A DNA stretch of 64,000 bases from Paludibacter sp. (GTDB lineage Bacteria; Bacteroidota; Bacteroidia; Bacteroidales; Paludibacteraceae): assembly GCA_031292575.1 (NCBI GenBank), contig JARLGX010000026.1, positions 52,340-116,339 of the forward strand, read 5' to 3'. Under the pieces are notes generated by a model. It was given only the letters and a program-made list of their open reading frames with translations, searched no databases and was not told the DNA's origin. Shown in pieces: positions 29,088 to 42,890 of the stretch; position 1 is the first letter of the stretch; each line of letters begins with the position of its first letter. The position numbers and the translations under genes are program-made.

Positions 29088-30797
29088 TTATTTAGTGTCG
29101 CCTTTTGTAATCCCATTTTCACCGAACGCATCTATTGCAAACCAATATTTCTGGTCTTTATTCAGGCTGCGGATCGTCAAAGTAGTATCATTATAAACCT
29201 GGTAAACGCGGTTCAGGTTTTCTTTTACCACACCAAACCTAATATTGTAGCCCGTCGCGTTAGCTTGCTTTTTCCAGCGAAGGGTGACATTTCGTGAATC
29301 TGTCGCATCTCTCGTTGCCTCAAAGCTGGTAACCTTTGTAGGCTTTTTATTATTGCCTGTACCGAACACCCTGAACCCGGAAACAGCGAATGTTCCACCG
29401 GGTACGCGGTAATTAGTAACCTTAAAGTAGCGTGCTTTTACCGGTGTTTTAAAGCTATGGTATTGATGCGTCAGATCTTCCTCGTTGGCGGTTTGGTCGA
29501 TCAGCGTTATCCAGTTTTTATTATCGTTTGAATATTGCAATAGATATTGCTGTGCCTTTATACCTTCACGGCCGAAAAGTTGCGTATTGTTCTCAGCGAA
29601 ATTGAGTTGTATCGCCTTAACAGTGCATACTGAGCCGAGATCAACACTCAACCATTCTCCTTTATCACCCGTTCTAGCACTCCAGTAATTGCGAATATTT
29701 TCATCAACAGCAAGTGACGGTGGATTGGCGTCCAGACTTGATGAGGCCTCAACCTTTTTATTATAAGATAGCAACATCCAGCCGGGATAAAGTTCGCTGA
29801 CGTCTTTGATCTTATGATCGGGCATGATCATTGGATAATCGCCAAATTCAGTATGAGCGATCATTTCGCCTCCTTTATCAAAGGTGACGGGAAATAACCC
29901 CAGTCTTCGCTCGAATATATCCTTAACAGAAATTGTCATGGTTGAAATATGCCAATAGTTACCGTACTTATCCTGAAATGTTGCACTATGACCGGCACCA
30001 TCAATAAAACCTTCAGGCTTAGCAGAAAATGGGTTGTTTGCCGCGTAGACAAAAGGGCCTAGCGGATGTTCAGACACGTAATAACCATCGGCATAGCTTT
30101 TATACTGCGTACCAGGAGCAGAATACTGATAATAATATTTACCGTTATGTTTGGTCATCCAGGGTGCTTCGGTCCAGGGGCGGTCGGTCATGGTATTGTA
30201 ATCGCCGGGTCTTTCCCAACCATGTAGTGCAGGGTCTCCTTTCAAAATATTTACAGGCTTTCCTATCGGATCAAGTTTATTATTCACATCCAGTTCAACT
30301 GCCTGTAAATAATTGTCACTGGTACATCCAAAATACATATAAACCTTGCCATCAGTATCCTGGAACATATCAGGATCACCTACCGCCAGTGGAAAGGAAT
30401 CATTATAGATTTGCCACTTTCCGCTAACGGGATCATCCGATTTATAAATGATATGACTGGCCATACCGATATAATAAAGGGAACCATTTATGACAGTTAC
30501 CGAAGGCGCATCCTTTTCAAACGGCAGGTCCTTGGTGGTTATAAAATTCCATTTGAGCATATCCTTCGAATACCAGTAACCTCCGGATGCCGTAGCAAAT
30601 AAATAATAGTTGTCTTTATATAAAACTATAACCGGGTCGGCCGCCGTGCGGCGTGAGGGTTTCGTCAATTGAAATCGGTAACTAATATTGAGCGGGTTGC
30701 AAAACGTTTGCTGGCTTTTTGCTGCCATTGGTGTAAAGAGGAAGCAGCCAAGTAAAAAGCAAATAAAAAATCGAAAATGATGATATTTAGAATCCAT
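29088..30797 (-). CDS. GH43 family glycosidase with CBM32-like and fibronectin III domains
   Basis: A 569-residue secreted protein. The five-bladed GH43 propeller carries Asp54 in AADPVIVLYKDNYY (base), the VGDPDMF motif (pKa modulator) and Glu210 in TEAPWMTK (acid). A discoidin/CBM32-like domain covers about residues 350-475 (DENIRNYWSAR, WLSVDLGSV, FAVSGFRVFG), and a fibronectin III domain covers about 480-569 (VTLRWKKQANATGYNIRFG). GH43 members act mostly on arabinosides, xylosides or beta-1,3-galactan; this architecture occurs in surface enzymes for plant or host glycans. Its upstream 160 bp duplicates the sequence that follows the GH35-like gene at 44008-45732, hinting the two genes were once neighbours. 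Confidence 0.88.
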   Translation of the reverse strand: MDSKYHHFRFFICFLLGCFLFTPMAAKSQQTFCNPLNISYRFQLTKPSRRTAADPVIVLYKDNYYLFATASGGYWYSKDMLKWNFITTKDLPFEKDAPSVTVINGSLYYIGMASHIIYKSDDPVSGKWQIYNDSFPLAVGDPDMFQDTDGKVYMYFGCTSDNYLQAVELDVNNKLDPIGKPVNILKGDPALHGWERPGDYNTMTDRPWTEAPWMTKHNGKYYYQYSAPGTQYKSYADGYYVSEHPLGPFVYAANNPFSAKPEGFIDGAGHSATFQDKYGNYWHISTMTISVKDIFERRLGLFPVTFDKGGEMIAHTEFGDYPMIMPDHKIKDVSELYPGWMLLSYNKKVEASSSLDANPPSLAVDENIRNYWSARTGDKGEWLSVDLGSVCTVKAIQLNFAENNTQLFGREGIKAQQYLLQYSNDNKNWITLIDQTANEEDLTHQYHSFKTPVKARYFKVTNYRVPGGTFAVSGFRVFGTGNNKKPTKVTSFEATRDATDSRNVTLRWKKQANATGYNIRFGVVKENLNRVYQVYNDTTLTIRSLNKDQKYWFAIDAFGENGITKGDTK

Positions 30798-30801
30798 AAA
30801 A

Positions 30802-30962
30802 TAATTATAATTTATTATTTTCAGTATAACATATCGGACAGTGATGCACTGCTAATCTTAAAAGTTGACACAAAATAGTCGGTATAAAGTTAGGTCGGCT
30901 ATTTTGTGATGCTTTTTCAGCTGATTTGATGTAACAATCTTATTTTGAATCAAGCATTTTAA
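30802..30962 (-). repeat. 160-bp dispersed repeat, copy 1, with hairpin
   Basis: Nearly identical to 43872-44030. It contains a hairpin (CACAAAATAGTCGG at 30869-30882 with TCGGCTATTTTGTG at 30895-30908) and, at its minus-strand start, codons equivalent to the last residues of the GH35-like gene (KMLDSK then stop at 30940-30942). It is therefore a scar of a lost or moved gene end placed directly in front of the GH43 start codon. Confidence 0.85.
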
Positions 30963-30964
30963 TT

Positions 30965-31648
30965 TTATTCCAAAGCTTTATTTATTGCTTTACTGCATAA
31001 TTCCATCATCACAATGTATCCAGCTTTATTTGGATGAACTCCATCTTTAGAATACTCAGTCTTCATGCCTTTTCGGTCATCTACCATCGATGAATAATAA
31101 TCAAGATAAATCATGTCATGGTTTTCAGCGTAAGTTTTAATCATTTTATTTAGTTCTGTAATTTTTTCAGCCGGTTTTAGCCCAGGCTTCCAAGGATAAT
31201 CATAAACAGGCAAAACAGAACAAAGAATTACTTTAATCCCATTAGCTTTAGCTAATTCTGCCATTGAGTAAATATTGTCTGCTATCATTTCAAGTGTAGA
31301 AGGTCCGGTATTCCCAGCAATATCATTTGTTCCAGCCATAATATGTACAACAGCCGGTTTCAAATTTATTACATCAGCTCTAAATCTTACTAGCATTTGA
31401 GGACTGGTTTGTCCGCTTATACCACGATCAATATAATCATTATCTAAAAAAAATTTAGGATAATTATTAATCCAAAAATCAGTAATTGAGTTCCCTATGA
31501 ATACCACCCTTCTTTCTCCGGGTTTAGGTAACCCTATTTCTACGTTTTCATCTTTATAACGATTTAAATTTGCCCAGTCTTGAGCATACGATACATTGGT
31601 TATAAGCAAAAAAAGAAATAAACTAATACCTATTTTTAATTTTCCCAT
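30965..31648 (-). CDS. SGNH/GDSL-type esterase, secreted
   Basis: The 227-residue form starting at ATG 31648 gives a clean signal peptide (KIGISLFLFLLITNVSYAQ); an upstream ATG at 31681 adds 11 residues ahead of it and is less likely. SGNH blocks are present: VVFIGNSITDFW (Ser), GISGQTSPQML (Gly), HIMAGTNDI (Asn) and DGVHPNKAGY (Asp/His). It resembles PAF-acetylhydrolase-like esterases that deacetylate glycans. It lies 112 bp downstream of a GH2 gene but is separated by a terminator-like hairpin, and its stop abuts the dispersed repeat. Confidence 0.85.
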   Translation of the reverse strand: MGKLKIGISLFLFLLITNVSYAQDWANLNRYKDENVEIGLPKPGERRVVFIGNSITDFWINNYPKFFLDNDYIDRGISGQTSPQMLVRFRADVINLKPAVVHIMAGTNDIAGNTGPSTLEMIADNIYSMAELAKANGIKVILCSVLPVYDYPWKPGLKPAEKITELNKMIKTYAENHDMIYLDYYSSMVDDRKGMKTEYSKDGVHPNKAGYIVMMELCSKAINKALE

Positions 31649-31690
31649 TCCATTTTTAATTAATTCATTAGTATTCAGCAAAATAAAAAA

Positions 31691-31729
31691 ACAAGCTCAT
31701 AAACTACTCCCTAAATTCATGAAGCTTGT
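31691..31729 (-). terminator. Terminator after the large GH2 gene
   Basis: ACAAGCT at 31691-31697 pairs with AGCTTGT at 31723-31729; on the minus strand the hairpin runs into TTTTTTATTTT (31681-31690). It lies 31 bp beyond the GH2 stop codon. Confidence 0.55.
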
Positions 31730-31759
31730 CTTTGTTAATACACATTACAAGCTGTTCTT

Positions 31760-35273
<3,514 letters not shown>

Positions 35274-37268
35274 TTAAAACCCTGAGGTTGATGGAGAACC
35301 TGCTGTTATTGGCCATCCCGGATTTTGGTAAATAGGTGATGTTGAAACATCATTATTAGTACTCGTAATCAGAAAATGCTGAACAGCAATTGGATTCAAG
35401 TAATGTGCCATTGTCCATTGTAAACCACCATATGCAAGATTTGTCTTCGCTCTTTCCATTGGTCTTATATATAAACTAATTGTAGGTGAAGATACAGTAG
35501 CGACATCAGAACCATCATAAATTAGCAGCCCTGAATACCAAGCTTGCATTGGTCCCCAAAGTTTAAACCCTTCAATATGATAAGGTGTAGTTATCAGTTG
35601 ATCCAATGACCTCCATCTACGTAAATCATTCATGCGAAATCCCGGCTCAGATATAAATTCTACAGCCCTTTCTTTACGAATATTGTATAATGTAGCATCA
35701 ACCATTTGCCCTGCTGAATAAACGCTCCAGTTATTAGCGGCCTCCTTGTTTAGATCAGTTGCTGCTATTGTTTTTTCATAATCGGGATCAATTCCAGCTC
35801 TTATTCTTAATTCCTTCCAATATTTATCGGCATCCGCATCCAAGGCTCCAGTGGATTCATAACATGCTTCAATGTAGTTCAGATAAGCTTCAGATGCTCT
35901 ATAAACAATTTCCCCACCTGAAGCACCATTATTCGAATCTTGAGCTTCATCATAATTCATTCCCTTGCGGTTACAATAGCCTAATGGTTCATCGCTATGA
36001 CCAAATCGATTCATAATATCAGGATGAGGTTCAATCGGTGTTGAATGGTCTCCAGCAGAATTAAAAATTAAAACATTCTTTTGAAAAGGTTGTTTTAAGT
36101 CTACCTGTAAACGAAAATCCCTGTTCTGGCGTACAAATTGAATAGAGTCATCACCGGCGTATCCTGAACCTGCAGCATAAATGGGTAATCCGTTTGTCAT
36201 CAGGCAACCGTCTACGAAACCTCTGGTATAACCTTTACCGCCTGTTCCATATCCAGCTTCCATACTTTGTTCATTGGTTACACCTAATGCACGATCATAA
36301 CGTTGCCAAAGTAGAATTTCACTATATGGTTCCAGATTAATATCACCAAACATATTGAAATATGGGTTAATTGGGTCTGTAAGTGATTGCTGAACAAGTC
36401 CGGTATTAGGAGTTAGCGGAGTTGCATCGGCCACGATTTTTGCCGAAGTCATAGCTTCTTTAAAGAAATAGGCAATTTCGTTATCAATTGATCCGCTTGG
36501 AAATGCATAGTTCTTATTATAATCCTTAGTCGCACCAGGCCAACCTGTTCCATTAGGAACATAAGCGGTACCTTTAAAATACTTCAACCAGGTTGCCTCA
36601 TAAAGTGCAACACGCGATTTAAGTAATTGTGCAACAGGTTGTGATAATCGATTCCTATGTCCATCAGGTGACACATTTTTCATCAACAAAATAGCAGAAT
36701 CGAGATCCGAAATAATAAAACGTGCAACTTCATTTTGAGGCTGGCGTTTACTGGCATCAACCAAAGGACCCAATTCATTCGGTAAAGTTGTTTTTACTAT
36801 CGGAAAGTCGCCCAAAGCCTGCAGCTTTTGAAAATAGAGAGCCGCTCTAAAAAAATACATCTCTCCAACATTATGACTAACAAGTCCTGGATCTCCACTT
36901 ATTGTGCCTGCTTTGAACCTGGGTACTACAATTTGTAAAAAGTAGTTAGCTGTATAAATTTTTGAGAAATCCCAATCGCCACCTGTCTGACCCACTTTCC
37001 ATTGGCCCTTTACATACATATTTTCTGCATTTCTACCAGATGACATGTCATTTCCCGGTTCATAAGCGTATGGATCACCCCCTAGTTGGGGCCAAACACC
37101 ATTCCAATACATATTAAGATTATATGCACTCAACTGATCCACTGATTTCAAATATTGCTCCGGTGTAACCGAAGATAATGGTTGCTTGTCTAAGAAATTA
37201 TCCGCACATGAAGATAATAAGCTTATACAACAAACACCTATCAAAAATAATATTTTATTTGTTTTCAT
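35274..37268 (-). CDS. SusD/RagB-like glycan-binding lipoprotein (locus 1)
   Basis: Start set at ATG 37268, which gives a lipoprotein signal with the lipobox LLSSC (Cys about residue 20) and leaves a 14-bp gap to the SusC gene; the longer frame from 37307 would overlap it and places extra residues before the signal. The 664-residue protein has the SusD features NFLDKQP near the mature N-terminus, tetratricopeptide-like helices (VGEMYFFRAALYFQKL, VAQLLKSRVALYEATW) and the C-terminal RKERAVEFISEPGFRMNDLRRW motif. It caps the partner SusC at the outer membrane and binds the glycan. It is longer than typical SusD proteins (500-600 residues). Confidence 0.93.
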   Translation of the reverse strand: MKTNKILFLIGVCCISLLSSCADNFLDKQPLSSVTPEQYLKSVDQLSAYNLNMYWNGVWPQLGGDPYAYEPGNDMSSGRNAENMYVKGQWKVGQTGGDWDFSKIYTANYFLQIVVPRFKAGTISGDPGLVSHNVGEMYFFRAALYFQKLQALGDFPIVKTTLPNELGPLVDASKRQPQNEVARFIISDLDSAILLMKNVSPDGHRNRLSQPVAQLLKSRVALYEATWLKYFKGTAYVPNGTGWPGATKDYNKNYAFPSGSIDNEIAYFFKEAMTSAKIVADATPLTPNTGLVQQSLTDPINPYFNMFGDINLEPYSEILLWQRYDRALGVTNEQSMEAGYGTGGKGYTRGFVDGCLMTNGLPIYAAGSGYAGDDSIQFVRQNRDFRLQVDLKQPFQKNVLIFNSAGDHSTPIEPHPDIMNRFGHSDEPLGYCNRKGMNYDEAQDSNNGASGGEIVYRASEAYLNYIEACYESTGALDADADKYWKELRIRAGIDPDYEKTIAATDLNKEAANNWSVYSAGQMVDATLYNIRKERAVEFISEPGFRMNDLRRWRSLDQLITTPYHIEGFKLWGPMQAWYSGLLIYDGSDVATVSSPTISLYIRPMERAKTNLAYGGLQWTMAHYLNPIAVQHFLITSTNNDVSTSPIYQNPGWPITAGSPSTSGF

Positions 37269-37282
37269 ATTATGTAAATAAA

Positions 37283-40200
37283 TTAAAAGGTTATATTCAA
37301 TCCGCAAGAATAAGTCTTCATTAATGGGTAAACATCTCCTCCACTTCCGGTTAATCCGTTTGATCCTGCACCAATAGTCTCAGGATCGAACATTTTAGCC
37401 AGCTTTGTAAATGTCAGGATATTTTCACCGGAAACATAGAATCTGCATTTCTGAATAGCCAATTTCTTAGAATATTTTGCTGGAACGGTATAACCCAATT
37501 GTAAGTTTTTAAGCCTTAAATAAGCCGCATTTTGCAAATACCTACTTTGAACTTGTGTGTTTTTTCCATCACCATTAAGAGGACGAGGATAATACGCATT
37601 CAGGTTTGTAGGAGTCCAGTAATCCAAGGCTTGTTTAACAAGAATCTGACCCCATATACCCGGACCGGATTCACCCCAAAACATTGCACCGTTTTGAAAA
37701 TAATCTCTTTTTCCAACACCCTGTAAGAATGCTCTAAAATCAAAACCTTTCCAATCGGAACCTAAAGTAATTCCAAACAAATAACGAGGTGTAAAATTAC
37801 CAATTACTTTTAAATCACCGTGGTTAGTCAATGTATTTGCACCATTGTTTATTTTACCATCACCATTCAAGTCGGCATACATAATATCTCCAGCAGCCCA
37901 ATGGTTACCTATTGCAGTTTGGTCAGCCTTTGCTAAATGGGCATCCATCTGAGCTTGTGAATTAGCTATACCTAGAGTTTGGTATCCCCAAATGTCACCA
38001 TAGTTTGCACCTTTATAAAAGACATTTCCATTCCCATCAGCCGCCAGAGTTCCTGTTACATTCGTGTAATTAGTAATTGTCGAACGTGAATCAGAAAGGG
38101 CTAATCCAACATTATATCCAAGTCCATTTGACAAACGATCTTTCCAGGCTATTGACAATTCCCATCCGTTCGTTCTCAGAGACTCATTATTTGTAGTTGG
38201 AAGACCGGTTCCAAGTATTGCTGGAAGCTCAGGTGCTGGTCCAACCATATCGTCGGTGTAACGAACATAGGCATCAAATGAACCGGACAACCGATTTTTA
38301 AACATTGCAAAATCTAATCCAACATTATATGTTTTGATTTTCTCCCATGTCAATGTGGAACTGATAAGTCCTGGAGATGAAGCTGTATTTTGTTTCTGAT
38401 CGTTAAGAAGCCAATAACTATTGGCTGTACCTACCGGCATTGATTGATAAGTTGGATACCAATTATCTAAGTTCTGATTTCCTAATTGACCATACGAACC
38501 TCTAATTTTGAAGAAATTAACAACATTCTCAAGCTGTTTCCAAAATTCTTCATTAGAAACAATCCATCCTAACGATGCGGAAGGGAAAAAATTCCAGGCC
38601 TGAGATGCTCGAAAACGAGAAGATCCATCGTAACGACCATCTAATTCAACCAAATAGCGATCTTTGAAGCTATAATTTATACGGCTAAAATATCCTTCTG
38701 TAGACCAACTGGCATAATTACCTCCGACAGTTGGGGGAACAATTGCACCATTCGGATCTTGCCCTGAAGTAAGATCAACACTTGGTAACGATGGAATTAT
38801 AAGCCCAGCACGCTCTGCAGTTAATGAACGATCATTTTCAAGTTCGGATTGAAACCCTGCCATTACCTTAATACTGTGTTTTCCAAAGTCCTTTGAATAT
38901 TCAGTATAGATGTTAGACGTAAAATAATTCATTTGTTTTTCATCCTCATGAGCTATTGTATTATTTGTTCCGAAATACCAGCCCTGAGATGCATAATAGG
39001 GAACTCCGTTTACATCGTGGTTATACATGGGTAGCACATCCCAATGATGATGAAAATCTCCGGTATTAGAGTTTAAAGAAGCTACTGTTTTCCAGCCTTT
39101 TATTGGTTCAATTGTAACAGTTACCTGTTGGATATTGTGGTCAGTTTGAGTTTTATCATTTCCTCCATCTCTAAGAGACAATGCCGGAGATGGCGATGAA
39201 TATAAAAACCCATTCGGATCATAAAAAGGCAAAGTAGGCCATGCCTGACGACCTAGATTTCCGTACAAATTACCATTAAGAGCAGCAGGTTGTTTGTTAT
39301 TTTCTCTGGTAAAACGGGTGTTATATGTTAATGAAGCCCAGCTATTTAATTTTGCAGTAAGCTTTCCATTAATTGTATATCGATCATATACATCCTGATT
39401 CAGAGCCATTAATCCTTCCTGATTTAGATAATCTCCAGCCAAATAGAAAGTAACATCTTTGCTGCCACCACTCACACTCAAAGTATGTTCCTGAGATGGA
39501 GTTGAAGATTTATATATTTTTTGATACCAGTTGACATTATCATTTCCGAAAGAATAACCATCATCCCATAAATTGGAGCCGGGTTTTTGAGTAATTGTTG
39601 ATTTGCCTAATTTACCGGCAGCATAATCTAATACTCGTTGTACTTGGGTTGCATTAAAGAAAGGGGTATTACCTTCATTCGTAAATCCAAGATTTGTCAG
39701 ATTAACAAATTCTGTTGAGTTTAGCTGTTGTGGCAACACAATTGGTGCATTACTACGTAAACTAAGATTATAGTTAATTTGCATTTCGCCGGAATGACCA
39801 GCTTTAGTTGTAACTAAAATAACACCAAAAGGAGCACGTGAACCATAAATAGCCGACGCAGCAGCATCTTTCAAAACTGACATGCTTTCAATGTCGTTTG
39901 GATTTAAGGTACTGATATCTCCTTCCATGCCATCAATCAGAATGAGTGGAGCTCCGGAAGAACCTTGTCCAATAGTAGTAAGACCACGGATATTGATTTG
40001 AGGTTTACCACTTAGTCCTTCTCCGCCCTGAGTAATATTTAAACCGGCTACAACACCCTGTAATCCTTCAGAAACATTTTGAATTGGTCTAGAATCAAGA
40101 GCCTTTTCATCTAACACAGCAACAGCCCCTGTTAAATTTACTTTTTTCTGTGTTCCAAAACCAACTACTACAACTTCATTTAAATTCTGCGATGAAAGAT

Positions 40201-40792
40201 CTAGTGAAATCTTATAGGATTCATTTCCATCAAGATTAATTAACCTAGTATTATAACCAATATAAGTCACTTCCAACTGACCTGTTTCAGGAACGAGTAG
40301 TGAAAATTCACCATTTTCATCTGTTATAACTCTACTTTTAGAGTTTTTTAACATTACATTTGCACCAATTACTGGTTGTTTATTTTCATCGTAGACGAAA
40401 CCAGTTATCCTTTTCGATTCACTATTCGGTTTATTTTGAACGTCTTTAATCGAAATTGTGATATTTTTATCTCTAATGTTATAAACAATTTCTTTACCTT
40501 GAAATGCTTTATCAAGTATCTTCTCTATTGTTGCATTTCTTTGGTCAACTGAAACTATCGTTTTGGCTACCTGTTCATCAACAATAAAAAACGAGTAATC
40601 GAAGTTTGACTTTAGATTATCGACTAGTTGCTGAACTGTAACATTATTCATTTTGATATTTTTCTTAACTTGCTCATGAATAGTTTGAGCATGAATAGAA
40701 ATCGAATTCGCTGAAATGATTAATGTTACCAAAATAAAGCGAATGATTCTCTTTAAATTGATTTTTTTTTGTTTGTGAAGTTTGTTTTTCAT
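37283..40792 (-). CDS. SusC/RagA-like TonB-dependent outer-membrane transporter with STN domain (locus 1)
   Basis: I choose ATG 40792 (1169 residues) because it places a positively charged segment (KNKLHKQKKINLKR) before the signal helix; a start at 40819 adds nine residues. Order: signal peptide, STN/secretin N-terminal domain (about residues 40-115), carboxypeptidase-like beta-sandwich (ITGFVYDENKQPVIGANV), TonB box (NEVVVVGFG), plug (AASAIYGSRAPFGVILVTTK) and 22-stranded barrel. The STN domain is the part that signals to FecR-type anti-sigma factors, and such a gene pair lies directly upstream (40966-42713). It imports the oligosaccharide captured by the adjacent SusD. Confidence 0.95.
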   Translation of the reverse strand: MKNKLHKQKKINLKRIIRFILVTLIISANSISIHAQTIHEQVKKNIKMNNVTVQQLVDNLKSNFDYSFFIVDEQVAKTIVSVDQRNATIEKILDKAFQGKEIVYNIRDKNITISIKDVQNKPNSESKRITGFVYDENKQPVIGANVMLKNSKSRVITDENGEFSLLVPETGQLEVTYIGYNTRLINLDGNESYKISLDLSSQNLNEVVVVGFGTQKKVNLTGAVAVLDEKALDSRPIQNVSEGLQGVVAGLNITQGGEGLSGKPQINIRGLTTIGQGSSGAPLILIDGMEGDISTLNPNDIESMSVLKDAAASAIYGSRAPFGVILVTTKAGHSGEMQINYNLSLRSNAPIVLPQQLNSTEFVNLTNLGFTNEGNTPFFNATQVQRVLDYAAGKLGKSTITQKPGSNLWDDGYSFGNDNVNWYQKIYKSSTPSQEHTLSVSGGSKDVTFYLAGDYLNQEGLMALNQDVYDRYTINGKLTAKLNSWASLTYNTRFTRENNKQPAALNGNLYGNLGRQAWPTLPFYDPNGFLYSSPSPALSLRDGGNDKTQTDHNIQQVTVTIEPIKGWKTVASLNSNTGDFHHHWDVLPMYNHDVNGVPYYASQGWYFGTNNTIAHEDEKQMNYFTSNIYTEYSKDFGKHSIKVMAGFQSELENDRSLTAERAGLIIPSLPSVDLTSGQDPNGAIVPPTVGGNYASWSTEGYFSRINYSFKDRYLVELDGRYDGSSRFRASQAWNFFPSASLGWIVSNEEFWKQLENVVNFFKIRGSYGQLGNQNLDNWYPTYQSMPVGTANSYWLLNDQKQNTASSPGLISSTLTWEKIKTYNVGLDFAMFKNRLSGSFDAYVRYTDDMVGPAPELPAILGTGLPTTNNESLRTNGWELSIAWKDRLSNGLGYNVGLALSDSRSTITNYTNVTGTLAADGNGNVFYKGANYGDIWGYQTLGIANSQAQMDAHLAKADQTAIGNHWAAGDIMYADLNGDGKINNGANTLTNHGDLKVIGNFTPRYLFGITLGSDWKGFDFRAFLQGVGKRDYFQNGAMFWGESGPGIWGQILVKQALDYWTPTNLNAYYPRPLNGDGKNTQVQSRYLQNAAYLRLKNLQLGYTVPAKYSKKLAIQKCRFYVSGENILTFTKLAKMFDPETIGAGSNGLTGSGGDVYPLMKTYSCGLNITF

Positions 40793-40889
40793 ATTATTAT
40801 TAATTATCTTTGCAAACATTTTTTACATGTAAAAAGCCTTGCTCCTTTATTATAAAGATGCTAACACTTTGAATGTAAAAAGATTAATT

Positions 40890-40930
40890 AAAAGGACTCA
40901 ACGTTTATTCCCCAATAGACGAGTCCTTTT
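40890..40930 (-). terminator. Terminator between the anti-sigma and SusC genes
   Basis: AAAAGGACTC at 40890-40899 pairs exactly with GAGTCCTTTT at 40921-40930, with T-rich flanks on both sides (eight T on the plus strand). It lies 36 bp beyond the FecR-like stop codon, so the sigma/anti-sigma pair and SusC/SusD are likely separate transcripts. Confidence 0.75.
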
Positions 40931-40965
40931 TTTTGTGGAGAGAATGTGTTCTTTTCAAGTATTTA

Positions 40966-41964
40966 TTACATAGGCATTTGTTTTTTTAAGGTTTGACTTA
41001 TTATGTTTATTTGAGCTGAATTTTTTCTTATATAGCTGAATTCCATTTCAGTCTTCAGTGCTTTTAAAATATCTTCAATAGGTTCATTGTTGAAAAATGA
41101 AGCAGAAACAATTCGATTTGCTATCTTTTGATTTGAAATTGCAATTTTCAATTTATATATATGTTCCAACTTGACAACCAAATCACCAAATGTTATGTCG
41201 ACATAGTTGAATCTCCCCGAAACCCACGCTGTATTATACTGAGTATCTGTTGTCTGAATCACGCTCTTTTTTGATTTAGTATTGTATACAATTTCTTCAC
41301 CAGGTTCCAATAAAACATTACAATTGTCAGCCCTAAATCGAATTGAACCTTCAACCAAAGTGGTTGTTACATACGAATTTTCCTTATTACTCTTCAAATT
41401 AAAACTTGTTCCTAAATCCTCTGTTTTAGTTCCTAAAGCTTCAACTATAAATGGTTTTGTTTTATTTTTGATGACTTTGAAATAGGCTTCTCCTATTAGT
41501 TTTACATTTCTTTGTTTATCACCATAGTCCGATTTAAAAGTCAAGGAGCTATTTTTATTTAATGTCACCTTTGTACCATCCTTCAAGATATATTCAACTG
41601 GTGTTGATTGTGCCGAATAAGTATAAAATTCACTGGAAGAAGTTGTATAAAGATATACAAAAGCACATGTCATCACAAAAAATAAAACTGCGGCTGCACT
41701 TGAAATTCTTAAAAAGAATTTTCTAAACTTTAATTTTTGAACTTCTGGTTTAAAAATTAGTTGAGACAATATCCTGTCTTCAAAGCTTTCATTATCACTT
41801 TTATTAGTTAGGTTCACATCTGCATCCCAATACTCTTTAATTTGATTATATATCAAAGATTGCTCACTACTTTCCAGCAGCATTTGCTTAAGGGACTCCT
41901 TTTCGATTTCACTCGCCTCACCGGCAAGAACTTTAGATAATAATTGAGAAAATTGATCATTCAT
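40966..41964 (-). CDS. FecR-family anti-sigma factor (locus 1)
   Basis: A 332-residue inner-membrane protein: a cytoplasmic N-terminal sigma-binding part, one transmembrane helix at about residues 87-107 (SSAAAVLFFVMTCAFVYLY), then the periplasmic FecR domain (VEYILKDGTKVTLNKNSSLTF, VKLIGEAYFKV) and a C-terminal STN-like DUF4974 region (FNNEPIEDILKALK). It would hold the ECF sigma factor encoded upstream until the STN domain of the SusC transporter reports substrate. It follows the sigma gene by 218 bp. Confidence 0.92.
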   Translation of the reverse strand: MNDQFSQLLSKVLAGEASEIEKESLKQMLLESSEQSLIYNQIKEYWDADVNLTNKSDNESFEDRILSQLIFKPEVQKLKFRKFFLRISSAAAVLFFVMTCAFVYLYTTSSSEFYTYSAQSTPVEYILKDGTKVTLNKNSSLTFKSDYGDKQRNVKLIGEAYFKVIKNKTKPFIVEALGTKTEDLGTSFNLKSNKENSYVTTTLVEGSIRFRADNCNVLLEPGEEIVYNTKSKKSVIQTTDTQYNTAWVSGRFNYVDITFGDLVVKLEHIYKLKIAISNQKIANRIVSASFFNNEPIEDILKALKTEMEFSYIRKNSAQINIISQTLKKQMPM

Positions 41965-42182
41965 AATTGTGGGGAACTATTTACAATATTAAAGACACAG
42001 TTATTTCAAAACACCCCCATCTTATTTTGAAGTATTTTTAAAATTTTGATCTTTTACTTTTTGTTGATGGATTGTATTAATAAGATGAGCATGATGCGCT
42101 CAACTTCACAGTTGGTAAGGCAGAGTAAGCAAGTAGAGTTATATTATTGTGAATTTTCAAGTCAACACTTTTTCAAATCACC

Positions 42183-42713
42183 TCATTTACTCAGTTTCTC
42201 TTTCAGTTTTGCTACGGCAGAAGCAACTTGTTTTTCTATAGTTTTAATTGATACTCCTAAAATTTCGGCAGCATCTTTGTATTTCATTTTGTCTTCACGT
42301 ACTAAATGAAAAGCTAATTTTGTCTTTTGAGGTAATTCATTGATGACTGAGTTTAACAAATCAACAGTTTCCTGAGTTATAAAAATTGACTCAGGCGTTG
42401 TCTCAGTATTATAAAATGCATCGACGTGAAAAGATTCGAGATCAATCAATTCCGTTTTTTCTTTTCGTAAATGATTCAATGCTCTATTTCTTGCCATTAT
42501 AAAAATATAACTATCTAAATTTGTCACATTGGTTAATTTATCCCAATTAGTCCATAGTGAAATAAAAACATCAGAAGCTAATTCTTCACATTCTTGATGA
42601 TTATATACAAACAAAGAAATAAATCGTATCACCTTATTTTTATAGGTCTGAACGATTAATTTGAATGCACGCTCAGAATTTCCATCATTAAGAAGTTCTT
42701 GTATTCTATTCAT
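42183..42713 (-). CDS. ECF-type RNA polymerase sigma factor (locus 1)
   Basis: A 176-residue protein with sigma-70 region 2 (YKNKVIRFISLFVYNHQECEELASDVF, FIMARNRALNHLRK) and region 4 helix-turn-helix (ELPQKTKLAFHLVRED, KYKDAAEILGVSIKTIEKQVASAVAKLKE). It belongs to the SusC/FecR-coupled ECF group of Bacteroidota and should activate the SusC/SusD operon downstream. An IS982 element starts 178 bp in front of the gene, just upstream of its probable promoter. Confidence 0.93.
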   Translation of the reverse strand: MNRIQELLNDGNSERAFKLIVQTYKNKVIRFISLFVYNHQECEELASDVFISLWTNWDKLTNVTNLDSYIFIMARNRALNHLRKEKTELIDLESFHVDAFYNTETTPESIFITQETVDLLNSVINELPQKTKLAFHLVREDKMKYKDAAEILGVSIKTIEKQVASAVAKLKEKLSK

Positions 42714-42842
42714 TTAAATTCAGTTACACATGAAATACAAATAAAATTAACTTTAAAGCATGCGATTAAAACGATCTTTAAAAAGATTGTTGATTAAATC
42801 ATGTATTTTGGCAAATATAAGTTTTTGCCAATTAAGGTGCGA

Positions 42843-42850
42843 CAAAGATA
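42843..42850 (-). promoter_or_regulatory. Candidate -7 element for the ECF sigma gene (locus 1)
   Basis: On the minus strand this reads TATCTTTG, an exact match to the Bacteroidota -7 consensus TAnnTTTG, about 130 bp before the start codon. A second match, TATATTTG, lies at 42812-42819. No clear -33 TTTG is visible for the first. The IS982 element begins at 42891, some 40 bp upstream, so the core promoter probably survives. Confidence 0.5.
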
Positions 42851-42890
42851 GTATTTATTTGTTTTATTCTATATTAAAATAAATAATTAT